DNA from: Buxus sempervirens
Taxonomy: Eukaryota; Streptophyta; Magnoliopsida; Buxales; Buxaceae
Assembly (NCBI GenBank): GCA_947561395.2
Contig: OX387186.1
Location: forward strand, 40,567,220-40,631,219
DNA: 64,000 bases
Direction: 5' to 3'
Positions 12,070 to 22,529 of the stretch are shown here, one piece after another. Both the position numbers and the translations under genes were made by a program. Under the pieces are notes generated by a model. The model did not search any database. It saw only the letters and a list, made by a program, of their open reading frames with translations, and was not told the origin of the DNA. Positions within the stretch are counted from its first letter, which is position 1; each line of letters starts with the position of its first letter.

Positions 12070-12949
12070 TAGAGCTGTAAGTAGGGCGGGTTGGTCCGGG
12101 TTTTAATGAGTTCAGGCTCTACCCAATGTAAAATTAGCTAGCCCAATCTCACCTTGGCCCACCCTAAATCCAAACTCCTTGAACCCAAACCCAAACCTAA
12201 AATTATTTTTTGAGTTCGAGCTAGGTTCGAGCCAATGCAATTTAAATGTAAACTTAAGATAATTGCATTTTAAAACATTTTATGGTAAAGTAAAATTAGA
12301 ATTTATGAACCAAAATATTAATTAGGATGCAACATGATAAAAAAAATTATTCAATAAATACATATATAAAGAGATAAAATGCAACTCACATGTTATTTTG
12401 AATACTTTAGAAAAGGAAAAAAAACCAAAGATTACAATAGATGAAGCCTTTTCCCTTAAATCACTCGATTCATATAAATATTTGTCTTTTCCATATAGAA
12501 GTAAGGTTACTCTCTATTTAATTAATAAACTTTACCATTCCCAATTAAGGATGTATTAAACTATCCCCATAGATTTCACTTCAACATGGTTGTACCCTTT
12601 CTGCAAGGTTTTATAAAAATAGCATAGACAAACCATTAGTGTTGTAATTTTCTTAATAGCATATTGCAAAAATAAACTCCCACTTCTCTTAAACAAGAAA
12701 GAAAGATCATGCAAAGAGCTATATTTGGATATGAGTCATGGGTTTCTTCTTTAGAAAGTTTTTGTTATGTAATCATGGATTTATTATTTAGTTCGGGTTT
12801 TTCGAGCCACAAAGCATGACTGAAGCCCAACCTGAACTAAACTTCGGGCCTAAAATTAAGTTTGGGCCTGACCCAAACCCAAACTAAAGTCTTATTTCGA
12901 GCTATTATTCGGGTTGGTTTGGGCGGGTTGGGCAAAACTTACATCTCTA
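12070..12949. mobile_element. Second hAT-type MITE, older
   Basis: The ends TAGAGCTGTAAGTAGGGCGG and ggcaaaacttacatctcta are imperfect inverted repeats. The flanking 8-mers aagcggat (12062-12069) and aagccaat (12950-12957) match at six of eight positions, consistent with a decayed hAT target duplication. The ends are again rich in 'ggcgggttgg'. It is 880 bp with no coding sequence. Confidence 0.75.
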
Positions 12950-13350
12950 AAGCCAATCATGTTAGGGTAGGTACTAGAAATTATGATAAAATGGGGGTTC
13001 ACTATTGGATTTGTGCTTTTAGTGTATGATTAGATGTCTTAAGTAGATCATGTTTGGGAGACCATGATCGGTCTTCGTCGTCCTTCTCTGTCATTGTAAA
13101 TATTTATTCAATTAACCGACCAAAAAAAAAAATGCAATCTCCTATAACAATATATTTTCATGTGACTAAATTCGTCTTTCCGCTTTTATGTAGCTAACAG
13201 TTTCCCCATTATTCGATTTTTTCTTCTGCACCGTGCTGTGGCTGAGGACTTATGTTATTGTTTTTAGGAGAGAAATATATAATTTTTAGGTATAATAAAT
13301 TATATTAAGTATAATATATGTACTTCTTAAGTATTGATTAAGTGTATATG
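12950..13350. other. Flank left of element C
   Basis: AT-rich sequence without a recognisable gene. It ends with the target site copy atatg (13346-13350), which is repeated after element C at 30111-30115. Confidence 0.6.
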
Positions 13351-14444
13351 TGTTTACACCCTATATGACCAACGAATAAGAAAAGGACACGTGGTGCCTA
13401 TGTGGCTTATTTAGGCCATGGCATCAAAGCACGTAGGCCTTGTACAGTTGGTTAGGTCACGTCAGCATGAACACAGAACCAAGAATACAGTTCGAGTCAC
13501 GCCAATACGACAAAACTACAAATATCAGAAGATCGTGTCATCGGCCATTCAAGAATAAACTATTTTTAAGATCGTGGCCGAGCGGTTATCATTCTGGAAC
13601 GGAAGACTGAAGACAACCAACCGCCATGAAGATCGTGCAAGAGTAGGACGTTGAGCAACCGTCAAGGATCGGCTATAAAAGGCATAACTTCGAAGAACTC
13701 AAGGACACAATCCACCCAACCGCAACCGGTTATTATATTATTTTGATCATCCGTGATCTTTTATCCCTTCTACTACAGAAGGATAAACTAGGACCTCTCT
13801 CACTGCTTCCAGTCGCAGTGACATCTTCAACCCCTCTTTACTCCGATTAACACCAGAATCCTACCACCGGAGAGTAAGTTGAGGCCGCCCCTGACTCGCA
13901 GTTCTGTGTTTACAGAATCCTGAGAAGCCGGTCCTGAGACTCGCTCTGATCACGCCAGGTGACTTGTGTATTTTCAGGTAAGCATCAATCCAAGGTGAAT
14001 CCCCCGAATTGACTTTGCTAGCAGCCCCCCTTCCTCCTGCGCTTATACCCGATTACGGCTATAAGACCAGGACAGGCCGGTCCTGCAAGCCCTGTCGGTT
14101 TTCTTTTGTACTTTTTTCCCTTTTGAGGATTATCTGTTGTCGCTTTCGGCTCGTCGGCCGATTTTATAATAAAAGGATTTGTGTGCCATTAGTCGCTCTC
14201 GCTTTCAAACACTTACAAGAACCCAAACGAAGACCGGACCCCTAGTCTTCATATCATCGCCTGACTCGTTTTATTACAGGTGACTTGCAGTACGACTGGA
14301 CCGATCCCGGTTCAGATTCGGAACAGGTGCCCGGGGTCAGGGTTCGACCCGAAATCATTTGTATCAAACGATACTGGCACGCCCGCGTAGAGACACATCA
14401 TCACCACCGACACGTGTCCACACCGGCCCAATTTCGGAGCAACA
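13351..14444 (+). repeat. 5' LTR of element C
   Basis: It starts TGTTTACACCC and ends CGGAGCAACA, and matches 29018-30110 along its whole length with scattered substitutions. It contains a TATA box at 13674-13680 and, downstream, a possible splice donor caggtaag near 13976. An open frame running through the LTR end into gag is incidental. Confidence 0.95.
13674..13680 (+). promoter_or_regulatory. LTR TATA box (element C)
   Basis: tataaaa within ggctataaaaggc, about 770 bp before the LTR end. It is conserved in the 3' LTR at 29342-29348. It is the best candidate core promoter for the genomic RNA. Confidence 0.65.
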
Positions 14445-14452
14445 TCCCTTTT

Positions 14453-14470
14453 TGGCACACCCGGTGGGAC
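14453..14470 (+). other. Primer binding site of element C
   Basis: TGGCACACCCGGTGGGAC begins eight bases after the LTR end. The same motif with one change (TGGCACGCCCGGTGGGAC) follows the LTR of element D at 40815. I did not identify the priming tRNA. The motif is typical of Tat-group elements. Confidence 0.75.
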
Positions 14471-14493
14471 CATTAGTCTTTGAAAGAGCACTA

Positions 14494-16410
14494 ATGGCGG
14501 CAAGAAGGAGTACTCGGCATGCTGAAAATGCAACGCCAGAGGAACCTGCCGAATCTCAGGTAAATCCTCTTTATGGTTTAGAAGTCCCGGAAGAAGGACC
14601 TTCGAGTTCTCAGCCGGATCTTAATGAACGACTCATCCAGGCCATACAAGGTCTTAGCCAACAAATGGGAGGCTTTGGTCAGGGTATTAACAAGATTTCT
14701 TCTGATAATGGTAGAATCCTAGCAGTTTTACAAGAAGGTTTCTCCACAATGGCAAGACCGGCTATGACGGCCGAGCGAGCCGAAACATCGGCTGCTGGTT
14801 CGAATGCTCATGAGAGGATTAATATCCCGGAGCAACCACCAACCATGAACTTAGGTGGAAATGGCCGAAATGAACAGGCCAACACCGCTACTTTAAGGGG
14901 AGAAATACCACCTGGTATCCCAATTCCTCCTAATATGCCTCCAATTGAGGTACGTCCAATGCGGCAAAGGGAAGCACAGGAGAACCATAGAGAAGATATT
15001 GGGGTAAGAAATATGGCCGTAAACCGTAATTACGTCCAAAATGTAATTCAAGAGATGATCGGAGATCAATATCACCGACGAATGACTAGGCCAGTTTATA
15101 GGAAACCTTACCCAGGCTGGATTGACCAGCAATTTGAATTTCCTAGGGGATACAAGATTCCCGAATTCACTTTGTTTTCAGGAGAAGGTCAACAGTCTAC
15201 CATTGAACACATTGGCCGATTTACGGTACAATGTGGAGAGGCGTCCGGTAATGATTTCCTCAGGCTCAGACTATTTGGAAATTCATTAACCGGACAGGCC
15301 TTTACGTGGTACATTACATTACCGGCCAATTCCGTTACAAATTGGGCAATGATGGAAGAGAAATTCCACTCCCAATTTTATCGCACGGAACCCGAAGTAA
15401 CTATGGTTGATCTTGCTCGGTTAAGACAACAACCAGGGGAGTCGGCCGATAAGTATATCGCTCGCTTTAAATATATGAAAAACAAATGCCGAATTCTTTT
15501 ACCGGAATCAGAATTTGCAAATTTGGCCTTAAACGGACTACACTTTGAACTTCGAAAGAAATTCAAAGGTGAACAGTTCGAAGATTTATTTGAATTGTCG
15601 GCCAGAGCAGCCAAATATGAATGGCTGTTACAGGAAGACAACGAAAAGAAAGTCTCGTCTTACGGGTCCTATTACAGGGACTTGAACTTTGAATACGGAG
15701 TTGTAGAAGTCGTGGGAAAACAAGCAATCACCTGTCCGATTCTTATCCGAAAAACCAAGGATACAGAAGCGACAAAAGAGACAAATACTTTTAGCCGAAA
15801 TTATTCTTTTGACATAAATAAGACGGCCGAAATATTTGAATACCTTCTAAAACAGGGGTTCTTCAGACTGACTAAAGACCATCCTTTTATCCCGGCCAAT
15901 GTGGCAGCCAAGGGTAAATCTTGTAAATGGCACGGAGTGAAAACTCACGAAACTAATGAGTGTACTGTACTTCGTAATGTGATACAGGAGAATATTGATA
16001 AAGGACTCCTAAAGTTTGCAGAAACGGACAAAGGGAAAATGCAGGTTGATACACAACCGTTCCCCAAGGAGGTGTCGGCGAATATGGTCGCCATTGGTTT
16101 ACCAAAACGCACCCCAGCAGTTAAAGTCGACCTGGATGGATCCTCGTCAGAAAAATGGGGGAAAAAAGTGCAACCAGGGCAAAACCAGGTGAACTTACGG
16201 CCGAGAAACTGTTGGAGGTATCCACCTACACAAGGACGGTCATGGCGTCAAGAAAGAAGAGGTGAAATATGGGGCGAATGGTGGCATAAATCCAGGCGCG
16301 AACCCAGAATGGAAGAAAGCAGAAAGCGAGATCCTAACGAGATAACAACAAAGAGATGGGCTTCGGCTTCCTCTGAATTATCTTCCAATCAAGTGGCAAC
16401 CAGAAAGTGA
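14494..16410 (+). CDS. gag: Element C Gag polyprotein
   Basis: A 638-residue open frame begins at the first ATG after the primer binding site (MAARRSTRHAENA). The frame also runs upstream into the LTR, but that part has no gag character. An N-terminal acidic, Gln/Pro-rich region is followed by the retrotransposon gag core (about residues 225-390: FTLFSGEGQQSTIEHIGRF, LTGQAFTWYITLPANSV, RLRQQPGESADKYIARFKYM). A Cys/His segment near residue 490 (CKWHGVKTHETNEC) stands where Tat-group Gags have a knuckle-like motif. The last 90 residues look shifted out of the original frame (W- and R-rich). The stop is TGA, with protease remnants further on in the same frame. The product would form virus-like particles. 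Confidence 0.85.
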   Translation: MAARRSTRHAENATPEEPAESQVNPLYGLEVPEEGPSSSQPDLNERLIQAIQGLSQQMGGFGQGINKISSDNGRILAVLQEGFSTMARPAMTAERAETSAAGSNAHERINIPEQPPTMNLGGNGRNEQANTATLRGEIPPGIPIPPNMPPIEVRPMRQREAQENHREDIGVRNMAVNRNYVQNVIQEMIGDQYHRRMTRPVYRKPYPGWIDQQFEFPRGYKIPEFTLFSGEGQQSTIEHIGRFTVQCGEASGNDFLRLRLFGNSLTGQAFTWYITLPANSVTNWAMMEEKFHSQFYRTEPEVTMVDLARLRQQPGESADKYIARFKYMKNKCRILLPESEFANLALNGLHFELRKKFKGEQFEDLFELSARAAKYEWLLQEDNEKKVSSYGSYYRDLNFEYGVVEVVGKQAITCPILIRKTKDTEATKETNTFSRNYSFDINKTAEIFEYLLKQGFFRLTKDHPFIPANVAAKGKSCKWHGVKTHETNECTVLRNVIQENIDKGLLKFAETDKGKMQVDTQPFPKEVSANMVAIGLPKRTPAVKVDLDGSSSEKWGKKVQPGQNQVNLRPRNCWRYPPTQGRSWRQERRGEIWGEWWHKSRREPRMEESRKRDPNEITTKRWASASSELSSNQVATRK

Positions 16411-17540
16411 CCGGAGACGGTTGCCAAATCCTCAGAGGATTCTTCCATTAATAAGGATGCACCATGAAAGATTCCGGAGAAAATAGAAATATCACCAGAT
16501 CACCTTTGCCAAGACTGCAGGCAAAAAGTGATAACAGAATACCAGCATTCCCAGTATAAAGGAAAATCCATCAAGCATGAAGATGCCCGCCACACTCAGG
16601 GGGGCAAGAGACCATTATACTTAACTTCTGGAAGACAAGTAGGTTCGCCGACAAGAACGACAGCCACATATAGCTCCGCTAGGGAAAGCGGCTATATGAC
16701 TCACGAACAATATAGGATGGTAAACAGGGTCAAACCCAGGATGGTAAAACCCCCTATTATTCAAGATGGTCACTGGAAAAGATTGACTCATCCTAAATTT
16801 CCTTTCCATGCACAGGCAAATGTCGCATAACTAACCAGAACGCAGAAGTGACAGCAAACTAAGAGACGATACCAGGAACAGAGTACTGGATCATCTGAGC
16901 CATATTGGTCCTCTAGGTTTGTCGCCAAAAGGCGCATTCCAAAACCACAAAGGCTCGTAATGAGCCCATTACCCGATTCATCAGTTGCTCTAGATGCTAC
17001 ACCCGAACACAATTCTAATGCAGTAACCGAAAGGCTGGTTTCTGACGAAGAATTGACGGACAATTTCGCCGGAGGGGAAGGAGAACAATTGTTAGTCGAA
17101 CAATTGTTAACTAAATATAGCAGGATCTCAACTCCCTCTACGATAGAAGTAACGGAGGAATTGACGCTCGAAACTCCGAAAGACGAGATCAGCGAGTCAC
17201 TGAGTCAACCTCCTTTGAGTGCTGATGCGTCAATAGCTGAAATTTGTTTCAGCCCCCGATACCACTTGACTGCCATATGGTCCTCACTTTACCTATGACT
17301 TTCGGGGCGAGCCAGGAATTGCCACGGTTACAAGAGATCGATGAGGAGGAAGATCCAGTAGCTTTGTATGTGATCGATCCAGAACACCTCGAGGAAGAGA
17401 AAAAAGACCAGAGACCGGCCGATAGTGACAAAATCGGTCCAGTTGAAGAGGTATGTTTTGTTGAACCATCCTTAGCCATGACTCAACATCTGAGGCCTTT
17501 ATTTATAAAGGCGTACATGAACGGGGATCCCTGTCAATAG
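16411..17540 (+). pseudogene. Broken gag-protease linker of element C
   Basis: Several short open frames (16528-16830, 16960-17298, 17244-17540) occupy this interval. The first two share the gag frame and the third is shifted. They are acidic and low in recognisable motifs (ELTDNFAGGEGEQ, LEEEKKDQRPADSD), as expected of the variable linker before Tat-group protease. Stops and one frameshift break it. The frame changes again just before the protease active site, near 17535-17545. Confidence 0.6.
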
Positions 17541-18066
17541 AATTCTAATTGATAATGGGGCAGCAATAAATTTCATCCCAATCTCCACATTGAAGAAGCT
17601 AGGTAAGTCTTATTCGGATTTAATTCCTTCCGAAATTACTGTTACTAACTTTGCAGGGGGTATTACAGGAATTAGAGGAATCCTCCCAATCGAACTAACG
17701 GTTGGGGCACGGCAATCTCTCACGGCATTCTTCGTAATTGAATCATCGGCCGGATACAACGCATTGCTGGGAAGAGATTGGATCCATTCGAATAGATGTA
17801 TACCATCTTCTTTACACCAATCGTTGCTGTTTTGGAAAGATGGCAAAATCGAAGAAGTGAAAGCCGACAAGCGGCCATTTGCCGTAGATTCCAATGCCGC
17901 ACATGCATCCCTTTATAACAAAGGGGTAAAACCTATTTCATTTAATGGATATGACAAGAATGGGCAGCCGATCGCTTCAAGTTCGGCTATACTACAATCG
18001 GCGCAACACCGGCTTATAGAGGTAGCCGCAGTCGCCAAACTCAAAGAACTACCAAATGATGGTTAA
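17541..18066 (+). pseudogene. Element C aspartic protease, frame-broken
   Basis: The active-site triad is at 17551-17559 (Asp-Asn-Gly within LIDNGAAINFIP), the D-N-G form common in the Tat lineage in place of D-S/T-G. Downstream come ILPIELTVGARQSLTAFFVI and ALLGRDWIHSN, the conserved second half of retroviral-type proteases. The domain is separated from the upstream frame by what looks like a single-base insertion near 17535, and from RT by a further frame change near 18060. In an intact element it would cleave the Gag-Pol polyprotein. Confidence 0.8.
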
Positions 18067-18790
18067 ACCATCAGAAGTTGTAGAGGCCGTCGTAAGAAAG
18101 ATGACGGTTTACATGCAGGAAGAAAAAGTAGGGAAATTGCAACAGGATTAGGAATGGCCGGAAAACGGCGAGATAATGGTGAACTCGGCCGAATTCATCA
18201 ACGAACAAGATGATGAAAGGATACAAGATCGGGATGAGATTACTCTCGCTGATCTGCAAGCAGCACTAGCCAAGCTAGAAGACCTGAAGGTAGACACCCA
18301 GGATCCATTAGAAGAAATCAACCTGGGAACAGAAGCAGAACGAAAGCCTGTTTTCATGAGCAAGTTACTACCACCTTCGGTCAGACAAGAAATGGAACAA
18401 TTATTGGCCGAATATTTGGACTGTTTTGCCTGGACTTACCAAGAGATGCCAGGGTTGGATCGAAAAATGGTAGAACATAGGCTCCCTATCAAGCCGGAAT
18501 TCAAGCCATTCAGACAGCCTTCAAGGAGGATGGGTGACGACGTGATATGTAAAGTAAAGGTTGAAATAGAACGGCTTTTATCAGCCGGGTTCATTAGGCC
18601 AATACGATACGTTGATTGGCTTTCTAACGTGGTGCCTGTAATAAAAAAGAATGGTCAAATTAGGGTATGTATTGACTTTCGCAATCTGAATTCTGCAACA
18701 CCCAAGGATGAATATCCAATGCCGATCGCTGATCTCTTAGTTGATAACGCATCACGGCATAAGTATTTGTCATTCATGGACGAAAGCTAA
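18058..18790 (+). pseudogene. Element C reverse transcriptase, N-terminal part
   Basis: Frame 2 opens at 18058 (MVKPSEVVEAVVRKM), meets a TAG at 18148-18150, and continues to 18790. Recognisable RT segments are FAWTYQEMPGLDRKMVEHRL, FIRPIRYVDWLSNVVPVIKK, IRVCIDFRNLNSATPKDEYP (fingers) and KYLSFMD (start of motif A). The catalytic motif A is broken immediately afterwards by a patchwork insertion (18785-18846), so the polymerase domain is non-functional here. Confidence 0.85.
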
Positions 18791-18846
18791 AACGGCATCT
18801 CCGCCTATAACGCATCTCTTAGTTGATAACGCATCTCCGCCTATAA
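18785..18846 (+). other. Patchwork insertion disrupting RT
   Basis: The segment consists of copies of nearby DNA: 14 bases identical to 18874-18887 (downstream), 22 bases identical to 18732-18753 (upstream), and a 16-base unit repeated at 18795-18810 and 18831-18846. It puts a stop at 18788-18790 and shifts nothing recognisable into frame until 18847. Confidence 0.85.
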
Positions 18847-18928
18847 TCAAATTTTTATTGCTGAAGATGATGTAGCTAAAACGGCATTTCGCTGCCCTGG
18901 AGCATTAGGAACTTACTGTTGGGTAGTT

Positions 18929-21679
18929 ATGCCCTTCGGGTTGAAAAATGCTGGTGCAACCTATCAGAGGGCAATGAATCTTATCTTCCATGATATGATC
19001 GGTCAAATACTCGAGGTATATATTGATGATGTGGTAATAAAATCTCAGACCGAGAAAGACCACTTACAACATTTAAAGCGGGTTTTTGAGCGACTTCGAA
19101 AGTACAGCTTGAAAATGAACCCATTAAAATGTGCCTTTGGAGTATCGGCCGGAAATTTCCTAGGCTTTCTCGTACACCAAAGAAGAATAGAGGTTGACAA
19201 AAATAAGGCAAAGTCGGTCATAGAAGCCAAGCCACCTGCCAATAAGAAACAGCTACAAAGATTGCTCGGCCAAGTGAATTTCTTGAGGAGATTCATTTCA
19301 AACTTGGCCGGAAAGATCAGGGTCCTATCTCCATTACTAAAGATCAAAGATACTGAAGAATTTATTTGGAATGAGGAGCACCAAGCCGCGTTTGAAAGCA
19401 TTAAGCAATATTTGGCAACACCACCGGTTTTAGTGCCACCTTCAAAAGAACGGCCGCTAAAGCTTTACATAGCGGCTGCAAATGATTCGATTGGAGTCTT
19501 ATTGGCCCAAGAGAACGAGCAAGGGTTTGAGCAGGCCATTTATTATCTTAGCAGATTTCTCACTCTGGTAGAAGAAAGGTACACTAATCTAGAAAAGTTA
19601 TGTCTCACGCTTTACTATGCAGCTACCAAATTGCGACATTATCTCCTTTCGGCCAGAGAAATTTTTGTCATAGCAGCCACCGACGTGGTTAAATATATGC
19701 TCACTCGACCCACGGTGAGTGGTAGACTCGGGAAATGGACTCTGACTTTGATGGAGTTTGACTTCAAATATGTACCGCGGAAAGCGGTAAAAGGGCAAGC
19801 GTTGGCCGATTTTTTGGCCGATCATCCATCCAGCGTACAAGAAAAAGAACTTGATATCCCAGTGTTTCATGCCAGTTTTTGCTACGCTGAATTCCAACCA
19901 TGGACACTGGAATTTGATGGTTCAAAAACAGAATTCGCTTCTGGGATTGGAGTGGTAATAACTTCACCAACCAGCGACAAGCACGAACATGCATTTCAGC
20001 TCGAAGAATTGTCTACGAATAATCAAGCGGAGTTTGAAGCTACGATTATAGGATTGGAAATTTTATGGGAAATGGGTGCTCGAGCGGTCAATATTGTTGG
20101 GGATTCCCAACTCGTCTTGAAGCAAATGGAGGGCATATATAACTGCAATAGCGAGTCATTGGTACTCTTATTACGAAGAGCGAGATTCTTGGCCCAGCAG
20201 TTCAATAAAATCGAATTTGAACATTGGCCGAGGAAGGGAAATTACCAAGCTAATGAATTGGCCCAGTTAGCATCCGGACTCAGACTGCGCGATTCCATCA
20301 GAACAGTGACCGTACAATCTCTCCCCAATTTCGGGAAAAGACCATTTTTTGTAGATTCACTGGCATGTTGTAATCAGACAATACGACAAGATTGGAGAGG
20401 TGAAATCTGGGGATATCTCAAAGATCCTACTGTGAAGACTAGCAGATCAACCAAAAGGAAAGCCGCCAACTATTTCATTCTGGGCGGTGAATTATACAAA
20501 AAGAGTATTGACGACATCCCACTTAGATGTGTCAACCCTACAGAGGCTATGTTAGTAATGGCCGAAGTACATGAAGGGGTCTGTGGCGCACACCAGGCTG
20601 GAATCAAGATGCGATGGTTATTACGTCGGCATGGTTATTACTGGCCTTCAATATTGAAAGATTGCCAAACATTCGACACAGGATGTCAAGAGTGTCAAAA
20701 ACATGGACCCGTTCAAAGGGTACCAGCATTCGAATTACAAACAATAGTCAAACCATGGCCCTTTAGAGGATGGGCAATGGATTTAATCGGAAAGGTGTAT
20801 CCCCCTTCAGCTGGGCTACATAATTTCATCATAGTAGCTACCGATTATTTCACCAAGTGGGTGGAAGCCAAACCTTTGAAAAAGGTGGAACAATCGGATG
20901 TGATTGAGTTTATCAGGGAGCAGATAATTCACAGATACGGTATCCCAGAAACCATCACGACCGATTCAGGCACCGTTTTTGTGGGACAAGAAATGGTTGA
21001 ATTTGCCAAAACATATGGCATCAGAATGATTCAATCGACACCATATTACGCACAGGCAAATGGGCAGGCGGAAGCAACCAACAAAGTGTTGAAAAATATT
21101 CTGAGAAAGATGATTGAAGATAAGCCAAGAAGTTGGCACAAACTTCTATCTGAAGCATTATGGGCGTATCGAATGTCTTACAAGACGTCTATTGGAACTA
21201 CCCCTTTTGCCTTAACCTTGGGTCATGAGGCAGTTATTCCAGTGGAGATCATGGTCAAATCTTTGAGGGTGGCTATTCAAAATAATTTTACTCCCAAGGA
21301 GTACACAGAAGCAATGTTAATCGAGTTAGAAGACTTGGGAGAAATGAGGAAGCTAGCCCTAGACCGACAAAAGGCACTTAAACAAAGGATTGCGAGATCG
21401 TATAACCGCCGAGTGAAGCACAAGTCATTTGCTCAAGGAGACCTAGTGTGGAAAACACTTCTACCAATAGGAAAAAAGGACTCCTTATACGGAAAGTGGT
21501 CACCTACATGGGAAGGACCACTGCAAGTCAGCAAAGTATTGCCCGGGGGGGCATATCACATACAGTCATTAGACGGTCAAGAAAAGAAAATTATCAACGG
21601 CCAATTTTTAAAACGGTATTTTCCCACTCTATGGGAAAGCCGCGAAATCGATAACCAACCTGAGGAAAATCAGGAATAA
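18929..21679 (+). pseudogene. pol: Element C RT C-terminus, dual RNase H and integrase
   Basis: A 916-codon open frame. Residues 1-40 hold the RT palm with YIDD at 31-34. A first RNase H (about 150-290) has lost the usual catalytic Asp (IAAANDSIGVLL). A second, archaeal-type RNase H follows (about 325-450), with D330, E368 and D392 visible. The integrase has an HHCC zinc region (VHEGVCGAHQ to CQECQ, about 547-595) and a catalytic core with D618, D679 and E715. The last two are separated by 35 residues, the classic DD35E. The C-terminal tail (GDLVWK, YGKWSPTWEGP) lacks a chromodomain. The dual RNase H marks the Tat lineage. The frame itself is open, but its RT half is cut by the upstream insertion. 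Confidence 0.92.
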
Positions 21680-21705
21680 AATAAATATCTACTGCTCGGT
21701 ACCTG

Positions 21706-21727
21706 CAATGCCAAATAAATGGCATTG
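21706..21727. repeat. Stem-loop 1, stem CAATGCCA
   Basis: A perfect 8-bp inverted repeat CAATGCCA / TGGCATTG with a 6-nt loop AATAAA, 27 bases after the pol stop. The loop spells a polyadenylation signal. Confidence 0.8.
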
Positions 21728-22454
21728 TCAAATCGAAGCGCCGACAATACACGATGTGGATTAGACCGAAATAGAAGATCTCCTCGAGATCCTCTCAAAT
21801 CCATTGATCTTCCTCTGAACGTTCGGTCTATAAATACTAAAGGTGAGGTTCGCCACTCTTTCAAGAAATGAAAGCTAAGTAATATGAAGGAAAAGAAATG
21901 GCGAGTGATCAAAAGCCGACTACGGACTAAGGAGATGATCGAAGAAGAAGAGGTCAACAAAGCCGATTACTTCATAGGAATGGGCGGAATTGGAAAAGGC
22001 GGCTTCACTCTCGCTGACCCCATCACGGTAGGTCTTCGACCACCGAGTTCTGGGCAGAGACGAGAGTTCTCTTCTCCGACCAACATTTACGCCGGTCGGA
22101 GTAGTCGCCATCCCCCCCTTTTTCCTTTTGTCCCTTTGGTTAAATTGTCCTTCGCTCATGCCATCCATAATTGGCGTGCGGAGCAATTTCAGGGACATAT
22201 CGGCCCCGGCTGTATTATCAGGCCTCGACTGAAACATCTGGCCTTGGTTGTATGAAAGAGCCGGAAGGGCTCGGCTCTGATTGTATGAAAGATCAATGTT
22301 GAAATAAATACATTTTGATTGTTCTTATTTCAAGTTTTAGTCTTTCTGTAACGAGCAGTTGATATGAAATAAAACGAGCATGTTACGCATCTAAAGACAT
22401 GCAAAAAACTACCGTTTAAATAAAAAGCCGAGAAACCGGCTAAATAAAGTTTAA

Positions 22455-22474
22455 AATGCCAACCATATGGCATT
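22455..22474. repeat. Stem-loop 2, stem AATGCCA
   Basis: A perfect 7-bp inverted repeat AATGCCA / TGGCATT with a 6-nt loop ACCATA, about 55 bases beyond the end of the nearest antisense gene. It has the same stem as stem-loop 1. Confidence 0.8.
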
Positions 22475-22529
22475 GTCATCAAAGAGTTAATACCGAACAA
22501 ACGGTATATTGTTTAAAAGATCTTACCCC

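Larger units (their letters stand above)
21680..22529. other. Spacer between pol and antisense genes, with hairpins
   Basis: This lies between the sense pol gene and the two antisense genes, so it is where convergent transcripts meet. A 123-codon frame at 21884-22255 has no recognisable domain and is probably not coding. Two stem-loops with the same stem (AATGCCA / TGGCATT) stand near each end of the spacer. Confidence 0.6.

Noticed and set aside
14359..14493. Upstream extension of the element C gag frame
   Set aside because: The first 45 codons lie in the LTR and primer binding site. The next ATG, after the primer site, is a better start.
18981..20205. Antisense frames across RT, RNase H and integrase
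   Set aside because: They are shadows of the well-supported sense pol frame.
21884..22255. 123-codon frame after element C pol
   Set aside because: No domain was recognised, it lies in the spacer before the antisense genes, and it starts within non-coding sequence.
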